Part shown: piece by piece, positions 1-4,523 of the stretch
Numbering within the stretch: position 1 is the first letter of the stretch
How the letters are laid out: each line of letters opens with the position of its first letter
NCBI GenBank assembly: GCA_938045195.1
Contig: CALINC010000057.1
Span: 1 to 7,732, forward strand
DNA from: an uncultured Treponema sp.
GTDB lineage: Bacteria > Spirochaetota > Spirochaetia > Treponematales > Treponemataceae
Reading direction: 5' to 3'
Length of the DNA: 7,732 nt
Notes under the pieces: generated by a model
The model's input: the letters and a program-made list of their open reading frames with translations, nothing else
Database searches by the model: none
Told to the model about the DNA's origin: nothing
Made by a program: the position numbers and the translations under genes

Positions 1-5
1 CCCAT
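1..5 (-). CDS. Start of a leftward gene, cut by the window edge
   Basis: On the minus strand the window begins with ATGGG, five bases after a purine-rich AGAGAGG ribosome binding site, and about 40 bases upstream is a well-spaced sigma70-type promoter. Together these say that a gene starts here and runs leftward out of the window. Only the initiator Met and part of codon 2 (probably Gly) are present, so nothing can be said of the product. It is divergent from rdgB, with almost 800 bases between the two starts. Confidence 0.6.
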
Positions 6-10
6 AATTT

Positions 11-17
11 CCTCTCT
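11..17 (-). promoter_or_regulatory. Ribosome binding site of the leftward edge gene
   Basis: AGAGAGG on the minus strand lies five bases before the ATG at positions 5-3. The match to the anti-Shine-Dalgarno sequence and the spacing are both good, and they are the main reason to believe the truncated gene at the edge. Confidence 0.6.
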
Positions 18-44
18 AAAGTTAATATCTAAGCATGTAAGACA

Positions 45-73
45 ATTCTAACATATGATTAAAAATCGGTCAA
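45..73 (-). promoter_or_regulatory. Sigma70-type promoter for the leftward edge gene
   Basis: On the minus strand, TTGACC (73-68) and TAGAAT (50-45) are separated by exactly 17 bases. Each box matches the consensus at five of six positions. Transcription would start near position 38 and give a leader of about 30 bases before the ATG at position 5. A/T-rich repeats lie directly upstream of the -35 box, where an UP element would sit. The call is from sequence only. Confidence 0.6.
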
Positions 74-77
74 GGGT

Positions 78-125
78 AAAATTTGAAAAATGTTAAAATT
101 TGTGTCAAAATTTGAAAAAAATTTG
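78..125. repeat. Four AAAATTTG repeats behind the leftward promoter
   Basis: AAAATTTG occurs at 78-85, 95-102, 107-114 and 118-125, with start-to-start steps of 17, 12 and 11 bases. A fifth copy stands alone at 300-307. The cluster begins four bases beyond the -35 box of the leftward promoter. Near-helical spacing of short A/T tracts suggests curved DNA or an UP element. A repeated operator is also possible. In very AT-rich DNA some of this could be chance. Confidence 0.45.
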
Positions 126-362
126 ATTTTTTATGTAAACTACTCGAAACACCTTCTCCGGAATTCTTTAAAAGTATTTTTTGCTGAAATCTGTTGTAAA
201 AAGAGCTTTCATAATCTATTGTTATGCAATATCGGCATGGCTTTATTTTTTTTTGGAATACGGTATTAAAATAGAGTGCTGCGTAAGGTCGTGTACTAAA
301 AAATTTGAAAGTTCAATACTATCTTACACAAAACATATACCTTGCTTTTGATACAAAATATT
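126..362. other. Intergenic stretch with no recognisable gene
   Basis: AT-rich DNA with a T9 run at 246-254. Minus-strand reading frames over this stretch are short and broken by stops, and none has a ribosome binding site. A weak plus-strand promoter-like pair (TTGTAA at 194-199, TATTGT at 217-222, spacing 17) is present, but nothing downstream needs it. No RNA gene was recognised. Confidence 0.5.
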
Positions 363-533
363 AAAATCGGGATTTTTCTGCTTCGAGTTCGCGTTGCAAA
401 CCCGCTGCTGAAAATCAGTTTGCAGATTTTCAAGCCCGTACAGGATGTGCGGTGATACCAATCGTACGACATTTTGCCCGAAGTGCAAACTCGCACGATT
501 TGTCCTGAGCGGACATCCTGTCCGCCTTCGGAC
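363..533. repeat. Hairpin-rich intergenic block, probable interspersed repeat
   Basis: This block is visibly richer in G and C than its surroundings and holds several inverted repeats. AAAATC/GATTTT (363-376) has a two-base loop. TGAAAATC (409-416) pairs with GATTTTCA (425-432). GTGC/GCAC (483-496) flanks six bases. GCGGACA (509-515) pairs with TGTCCGC (519-525), and the overlapping GTCCG (520-524) pairs with CGGAC (529-533), so these two exclude one another. Longer-range pairs are ACAGGATGT (440-448) with ACATCCTGT (513-521), and AATCGT (460-465) with ACGATT (495-500). Read leftward it lies downstream of the coding relic at 585-719, so it may be the 3' flank of a dispersed gene family. Membership in a genome-wide repeat family is inferred. 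Confidence 0.45.
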
Positions 534-562
534 TTAATAGGGGGTTCTTATGCGATTGTAAG

Positions 563-631
563 CCGGCGCAGCAATCTAAAGCCGCTAAGCGGTTATTTTG
601 ACGGTTGCCGTTGTACTGCCGTCTGCGCCGG
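563..631. repeat. Long inverted repeat around the end of the coding relic
   Basis: CCGGCGCAG (563-571) and CTGCGCCGG (623-631) are a perfect 9-bp inverted pair. Inside the 51-base gap are two further small stems, CCGC-TAA-GCGG (582-592) and ACGG-TTG-CCGT (601-611), so the whole could fold as a three-way junction. A separate hairpin follows at once: GCACTT (632-637) with AAGTGC (644-649). The structure spans the TAG of the minus-strand relic (587-585). No T tract follows on either strand, so it is not a standard intrinsic terminator. Confidence 0.5.
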
Positions 632-719
632 GCACTTCTTCAAAAGTGCGTATATAACAGGCTATGCTTTTCAGTTTGTCCGTTACTTCAGCAAGGGGAA
701 ATTTATCGGCGGTTTCCTT
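585..719 (-). pseudogene. Decayed 3' end of a protein gene, likely exported Ig-like type
   Basis: The minus strand from 719 to 585 reads 44 codons and a TAG in one frame. The peptide starts KETADKFPLAEVTDKLKSIA and ends FEEVPGADGSTTATVKITA. It has the composition of a real protein C-terminus: a charged, helix-like first part, then an alternating small/hydrophobic TTATVKITA tail like the last strand of an Ig-like or other extracellular beta domain. There is no start codon or ribosome binding site. Directly upstream in frame is a TAA (722-720). Beyond it the frame stays open through GKSTKEKVKL to about 765, so one nonsense change may have broken a longer frame. I take it as a gene remnant, perhaps of a surface-protein family. 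The family assignment is a guess from style. Confidence 0.5.
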
Positions 720-764
720 TTATAGCTTTACTTTTTCTTTCGTGCTCTTACCATGATAAAAATA

Positions 765-793
765 TTGCAAAGGTTTTAAAAATTTAGTATACT
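765..793 (+). promoter_or_regulatory. Promoter of rdgB, likely giving a leaderless message
   Basis: TTGCAA (765-770) and TATACT (788-793) are separated by exactly 17 bases, a good sigma70-type pair. The usual 6-8 base distance from the -10 box puts the transcription start at about 800-801, which is the A of the rdgB ATG at 801. No Shine-Dalgarno sequence lies in the bases before that ATG (CTTCCGGTT), in agreement with a leaderless or nearly leaderless transcript. Confidence 0.6.
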
Positions 794-800
794 TCCGGTT

Positions 801-1385
801 ATGAAGATATATCTGGCATCAGGAAATATAAACAAAAAAAAGGAAGTTCAAGAACTGTTCCCATCTCATAAAATTGTTTTACCTAAAGATGAGGGCATAG
901 AATTTGATCCTGAAGAAACGGGAAGTACTTTTTTTGAAAATGCTATGATAAAGGCAAAGGCTCTTTACGATATTGTAAAAGCTCCGGTTCTTGCGGATGA
1001 TTCCGGTATTTGTATTGACTTTTTAAAAGGGGCTCCGGGTGTTCATTCCGCCCGATACGGTTCCCTTGAAGGAGAGCATGTTTCAGCTGAGGCAGGTATT
1101 AACAAGGTGCTTGCAGAATTAAAAGGGGTAAAAGACCGTAGTGCTCGTTTTGCTTGTTGTATGGTTTTCCTTTTGGACGAAAACCGTTTTTATTCGGTGC
1201 AGGAAACCTGCGAAGGCTATATAACCGAAGCTCCGTCAGGCACGGGCGGCTTCGGCTATGATCCCATCTTCTTTGTAGAAAAGTTCGGCAAAACTTTTGC
1301 AGAACTGACTTCCGAAGAAAAAAATTCTATTTCGCATAGGGGCAGGGCTCTTTTTTCAATTTCAAGATTTATAGAGGGTTCTTAA
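801..1385 (+). CDS. rdgB: XTP/dITP pyrophosphatase (RdgB/HAM1 family)
   Basis: This cytoplasmic enzyme hydrolyses the non-canonical purine nucleotides dITP, dXTP/XTP and ITP to monophosphates and pyrophosphate, keeping them out of DNA and RNA. At 194 residues it is the normal family length. Family motifs are in order: SGNxxK at 7-12 (phosphate binding), ETGSTFFENA at 39-48, ADDSG at 65-69 with the expected catalytic Asp, GAPGVHSARYG at 77-87, GTGGFGYDPIF at 147-157 (base recognition) and SHRGRA at 178-183. Nothing essential is missing. The ATG at 801 is the only sensible start, because the frame upstream is closed by TAA at 777-779 and has no ATG, GTG or TTG between. It has no Shine-Dalgarno sequence, and its promoter ends only eight bases before it. 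Codons 12-14 contain an A8 run (834-841). The next gene starts 99 bases after the stop and has its own ribosome binding site. The function is assigned with high confidence. Confidence 0.95.
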   Translation: MKIYLASGNINKKKEVQELFPSHKIVLPKDEGIEFDPEETGSTFFENAMIKAKALYDIVKAPVLADDSGICIDFLKGAPGVHSARYGSLEGEHVSAEAGINKVLAELKGVKDRSARFACCMVFLLDENRFYSVQETCEGYITEAPSGTGGFGYDPIFFVEKFGKTFAELTSEEKNSISHRGRALFSISRFIEGS

Positions 1386-1475
1386 CAGCTGTTTTTTTAA
1401 TAAGGAATATTGGACATATTGATATATTTTATATTTTTGTATATATTTAGACAATTAAAATATTGAATAGGATAT

Positions 1476-1480
1476 AGAGG
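1476..1480 (+). promoter_or_regulatory. Ribosome binding site of the chemotaxis receptor
   Basis: AGAGG lies four bases before the ATG at 1485. The spacing is slightly short but supports this start. The 1401-1475 stretch before it is nearly all A and T, and no convincing promoter could be fixed there: TTGGAC (1410-1415) and TAGACA (1448-1453) are -35-like but lack a well-spaced -10 partner. Confidence 0.6.
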
Positions 1481-1484
1481 TCAT

Positions 1485-3584
1485 ATGAAAAAGAAAAAGC
1501 ATTTCTCAATACGGAAAAAATTATTGATTGTTTTCGGATTATTGATTATGTTGGGCGGAGTTATACAGGGCTCCGTATCGTGGTATACCTTTAGAAAGGC
1601 AATGATTAGAGATGTCGAAGAACGCTTAACGGATAAGGCTGACGATATTGCTACCCTTGTGGAAAGCATAATAGATGTCGATTTTGAGTATTTAAGAGGC
1701 GTTGCCCGTATTCCCGATTTAAATGATGATAGTTTGTCATATCCTCAAAAATCCGCACGGCTGCAGCAGGAGCTCTCCTCTGATAACGGCGGAGCTTTTT
1801 TAAATATATGCGACTTAAACGGCAATACATATTATATGGATGGAAGAGTAGTTTCGGTTGCAGACAGACATTGGTATAAGACGGCTCTTGAAGGAAACTA
1901 TTTTATTTCGGAACCCTATCTTTCTCCGGATACGGGTAAGATTCACGTCGTTTTTTCTTTGCCGATTTACAACAAAGACGGTGAAATTTCGGGTGTTATG
2001 TGCGCAGGGCTTCAAGGGCTTATTTTATCGGAAGATATTAAAGATCTTGTTATAGGTAAAACCGGTTACTGCTACATGATGAGTAAAGACGGTACAATTA
2101 TTGCACATAGGGACAATAAGCTTGTTTCCGGTTTTGTCAATTATCAAAAACTTGCTGAAACTGATGCCGAATTGAAATCTGCTGCTGAATTTCAAAAAAA
2201 GGCCTTGCAGGACCAAGAGCCGGGAGTAGGTTATTACACGCTTGACGGAGAAAAAAATATCGGCGCTTATGCAAAAATGGAAAGGAGCGGATGGACGATC
2301 GTTATACGGGCTCCTGTAAACGAATTCTTAATTTCGCTTAATACGCTGACCCGCGCAATTATAATGTCCGTTATTCTAATACTTCTTGTAACAATAGTTA
2401 TATCGTTTATTATTTCTACAAAGATGGTAGGTCCCGTTAAGACTGCCGTGAATGTGCTTAGGGATATTGCCCAAGGCGAAGGAGACCTAACCGTTCAGCT
2501 TCCTCTTATCGGAAACGATGAGGTTACTCAGCTTTCGGAATATTTTAACGAAACAATCGAAAAAATACGTCTTTCCATTAAATCTGTAGATGTAAACGCC
2601 GGAACAATGCAGAGCATCGGTGATGAGCTTGCAGGCAACATGACGGAAACTGCAAGTGCAGTAAACCAAATCAGTGCAAATGTTGAAGGTATTAAACAGC
2701 AAGCTATTGCGCAGGCGGCAAGTGTCGGCCAGACATCGGCAACCGTAGAAGAAATTATCAGTACTATAAAAAAACTTGATGAGAGAATAGAACTTCAGGC
2801 ATCCAGCGTTGCCCGCTCTTCTGCCTCGGTGGAAGAGATGGTTGCAAACATCGGCTCAATTACTCAAACCCTTGAAAAAAGCGACGATGCCATCAAAAAC
2901 CTCGCAACTGCAACCGCCGACGGAAAAGATACGGTGTTAAACTCGAATACGATTACGCAAAAAATAGCCGAAGAATCGGGCAGCCTTTTAGAAGCTTCAA
3001 GTGTTATTCAGCACATTGCAAGCCAAACAAACCTCCTAGCGATGAATGCTGCAATCGAAGCCGCCCATGCAGGAGAAGCCGGAAAAGGGTTTGCAGTCGT
3101 CGCCGATGAAATAAGAAAACTCGCTGAGGACTCAGCTGCTCAAGGTAAGACCATTACCGCCGTATTAAAAACCTTCAGCAACGAAATTGAAGTATTGTCG
3201 GCTTCTTCTAAAACCGTTGAAGAAAAGTTTAATACCATCTTCTCGCTTTCCGAAGAAGTAAAGACGATGAGTAATAGTTTAACCGAAGCGATGAGGGAAC
3301 AGGAAAACGGAAGTAAAGAAGTGCTTGCCGCTATCCGCGACATCAATGCCGTAACGGTGGAAGTAAAAGAAGGTTCCGCTGAAATGTTAAGAGGCGGCGA
3401 GCAAACTGCCGAAGAAATGCAAAAGCTGGACGGTCTTACGCGGGTTATCACCGACGGAATGAACGAAATGGCTGCCGGCGTTATCGAGATAAACAATGCA
3501 GTACAGGAAGTAAACGAAATTACTCAAAAAAATAAGATAAGCATTGAAAACCTAGCGGATGAGGTTAAAAAGTTTAAGATTTAA
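1485..3584 (+). CDS. Methyl-accepting chemotaxis protein with dCache sensor
   Basis: An inner-membrane receptor that senses a ligand outside the membrane and controls CheA kinase and so flagellar rotation. Its 699 residues have a complete class architecture. Membrane helix 1 is at about 13-36 after a basic start (KKKKHFSIRKK). A periplasmic double-Cache domain covers about 40-285, with RHWY at 128-131, SEPYLSPDTG at 142-151 and SLPIYNKDGEISGV at 158-171. Membrane helix 2 is at about 288-312 and HAMP at about 309-365. A long cytoplasmic coiled coil follows, with Gln/Glu/Ser/Ala-rich candidate methylation stretches near 415-455. The highly conserved hairpin tip is at 510-548, from IASQTNLLAMNAAIEAA to DEIRKLAE. 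The C-terminus, VKKFKI, has no CheR/CheB-binding pentapeptide of the NWETF type. The ligand is unknown. RxW is present, but other positions of the amino-acid-binding Cache motif appear replaced. It stands alone, with no che genes nearby. Confidence 0.95.
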   Translation: MKKKKHFSIRKKLLIVFGLLIMLGGVIQGSVSWYTFRKAMIRDVEERLTDKADDIATLVESIIDVDFEYLRGVARIPDLNDDSLSYPQKSARLQQELSSDNGGAFLNICDLNGNTYYMDGRVVSVADRHWYKTALEGNYFISEPYLSPDTGKIHVVFSLPIYNKDGEISGVMCAGLQGLILSEDIKDLVIGKTGYCYMMSKDGTIIAHRDNKLVSGFVNYQKLAETDAELKSAAEFQKKALQDQEPGVGYYTLDGEKNIGAYAKMERSGWTIVIRAPVNEFLISLNTLTRAIIMSVILILLVTIVISFIISTKMVGPVKTAVNVLRDIAQGEGDLTVQLPLIGNDEVTQLSEYFNETIEKIRLSIKSVDVNAGTMQSIGDELAGNMTETASAVNQISANVEGIKQQAIAQAASVGQTSATVEEIISTIKKLDERIELQASSVARSSASVEEMVANIGSITQTLEKSDDAIKNLATATADGKDTVLNSNTITQKIAEESGSLLEASSVIQHIASQTNLLAMNAAIEAAHAGEAGKGFAVVADEIRKLAEDSAAQGKTITAVLKTFSNEIEVLSASSKTVEEKFNTIFSLSEEVKTMSNSLTEAMREQENGSKEVLAAIRDINAVTVEVKEGSAEMLRGGEQTAEEMQKLDGLTRVITDGMNEMAAGVIEINNAVQEVNEITQKNKISIENLADEVKKFKI

Positions 3585-3586
3585 AT

Positions 3587-3663
3587 TAATGACTAATCGG
3601 TAATGGGCAATTTGTAATTAAATTACCCATTACCGATTATCCGCTGCAAATTGCCAATTACTT
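3587..3663. repeat. Heptamer-phased inverted array after the receptor gene
   Basis: From two bases after the receptor stop the sequence falls into 7-base units: TAATGAC, TAATCGG, TAATGGG, CAATTTG, TAATTAA, then the reverse-complement type ATTACCC, ATTACCG, ATTATCC, then GCTGCAA, ATTGCCA, ATTACTT. AATCGGTAATGGG (3595-3607) pairs perfectly with CCCATTACCGATT (3626-3638). The stem continues inward through AATTT (3609-3613) and AAATT (3620-3624) after one mismatch. A competing stem joins GGCAATTTG (3606-3614) with CAAATTGCC (3647-3655). No T run follows the main stem, so it is not a standard terminator, though it could protect the 3' end of the receptor message. Confidence 0.65.
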
Positions 3664-3792
3664 CTAATTTTTCTTCATCCACCATTTATAGACATAACCG
3701 CCATTATCGGTTCCTTTAATGTTTTCATACTTTAGTATCGGTTATTTTTTTTCATGCGTAAGCCCTGTACGTGTATTATGCGCCTCTTCCAT
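3664..3792 (-). pseudogene. Coding relic split by one in-frame TAA
   Basis: On the minus strand an ATG at 3792-3790 opens a frame reading MEEAHNTRTGLTHEKK. It meets TAA at 3744-3742 and continues in the same frame with PILKYENIKGTDNGG then YVYKWWMKKN to a TAG at 3666-3664. The two halves share one frame and a protein-like composition. The second has the aromatic and basic end typical of a C-terminus. No Shine-Dalgarno sequence precedes the ATG, and further upstream the DNA is the AT-rich control region of the gene at 3867, so the 5' part of the ancestral gene is probably lost. A T8 run (3745-3752, A8 in the coding sense) adjoins the stop. The family was not recognised. It converges on the receptor gene and abuts the heptamer array. 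A chance open frame is possible. Confidence 0.4.
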
Positions 3793-3806
3793 TATTTTAA
3801 AAAATA

Positions 3807-3815
3807 TGCTAAAAT
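3807..3815 (+). promoter_or_regulatory. Extended -10 promoter for the three-gene operon
   Basis: TGCTAAAAT is a TGnTAnnnT extended -10 element. The start of transcription would be near 3822, leaving a leader of about 45 bases before the ATG at 3867. No clear -35 box stands 17 bases upstream, which extended -10 promoters tolerate. TATAAA at 3828-3833 is an alternative -10, but its -35 partner is poor. Confidence 0.45.
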
Positions 3816-3851
3816 ATTTCGCAAATTTATAAATACAGACTGTTAAAATTC

Positions 3852-3858
3852 AAGGAGA
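3852..3858 (+). promoter_or_regulatory. Ribosome binding site of the CpXC gene
   Basis: AAGGAGA lies eight bases before the ATG at 3867. It is the strongest Shine-Dalgarno sequence in the window and fixes the start of the first gene of the operon. Confidence 0.75.
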
Positions 3859-3866
3859 TTTGAATT

Positions 3867-4517
3867 ATGAAAATATATTGTCCTTGTGATAAAAGTTTTG
3901 ATATAGAACATTCCGGTACCGTTAATTTAGATAAAAATCCGGAACTAATCTCCAAAATTGCGGACGGAAGTTTTTTGACTTTTAAGTGTCCGCAATGCGG
4001 CAGAAATATACGCTCAGAGCTTAAAACAAGAATTGAATGGACGTCAAAAAAAAACATTTTATTGTTTGTACCGGAATCTGACAGGATTGCTTGCCTTTCC
4101 TCTTGCGCCGGACTTAAACAAATAGATTTGGAAACCAATAAGGAAGAAACTTCCTATGTCAAATCTGATGAAATACCGGTTATCGGTTATGCAGAATTGG
4201 CAGAGCGCATTGCTATTCTGCAAGCAAATCTTGAACCGCAAGCCATTGAAGTTCTAAAATTTTTTGTACTTGACAGCGGAAAAGATATTAACAAGAAAAA
4301 AGTCAAGCTTATTTTTCATTCCATTGAAAACACAACCTTTGAGTTTTATGTTCACGGGCTTAAAAGCGATGAAGTTGCCGTTATGCATGTTCCGCACAGA
4401 TTATATGATTCAATTTTAAGCGATATAAAACATAAGAAAAAACAAGAAGTATTTACTGCTGTTTATTTGGGAAATTATCTTTCATATCAAAATATTCTTA
4501 CGGACGAACAGGACTAA
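3867..4517 (+). CDS. CpXC-type zinc-ribbon protein, function unknown
   Basis: A 216-residue protein with no signal peptide or membrane segment, so probably cytoplasmic. The N-terminal part (about 1-60) resembles the CpXC domain: YCPCDKSF at 4-11, a spacer with NPELISKIADGSF at 24-36, then FKCPQCG at 39-45. The likely metal ligands are C5, C7, C41 and C44. The first knuckle is CPC and not the usual CPxC, so it is one residue shorter. The rest (about 65-216) is mixed alpha/beta without a known motif; C76 and C80 form a further CxxxC. The strong ribosome binding site and possible extended -10 promoter make it the first gene of a unit with the secreted propeller protein, whose ATG follows its tandem TAA TAA stops by a few bases. 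Zinc binding is inferred from the family. The biochemical role is not known. Confidence 0.75.
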   Translation: MKIYCPCDKSFDIEHSGTVNLDKNPELISKIADGSFLTFKCPQCGRNIRSELKTRIEWTSKKNILLFVPESDRIACLSSCAGLKQIDLETNKEETSYVKSDEIPVIGYAELAERIAILQANLEPQAIEVLKFFVLDSGKDINKKKVKLIFHSIENTTFEFYVHGLKSDEVAVMHVPHRLYDSILSDIKHKKKQEVFTAVYLGNYLSYQNILTDEQD

Positions 4518-4523
4518 TAAATT

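Noticed and set aside
296..496. Minus-strand 66-codon frame
   Set aside because: It has no ribosome binding site, an unlikely Cys/Arg/Ile-rich composition, and lies over the hairpin block. It is more likely an open frame in repeat DNA than a gene.
474..787. Two overlapping plus-strand frames of 83 and 60 codons
   Set aside because: They have no ribosome binding sites and are antisense to the more protein-like minus-strand relic at 585-719, which explains why they are open.
1384..1398. AACAGCTGTT followed by a T7 run after rdgB as an intrinsic terminator
   Set aside because: The palindrome has no loop bases, so at most a three-base stem can form. The T run alone is not enough.
1401..1470. 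Sigma28 flagellar-type promoter for the receptor gene
   Set aside because: No TAAA-(about 15)-GCCGATAA match could be found. The similar-looking bases are explained by AT-richness.
3140..3496. Minus-strand 118-codon frame
   Set aside because: It lies wholly antisense to the conserved signalling domain of the chemotaxis receptor and is a shadow of its codon pattern.
3587..3663. Heptamer array as a CRISPR
   Set aside because: The units are seven bases with no spacers and reverse orientation in the middle. No cas gene is near.
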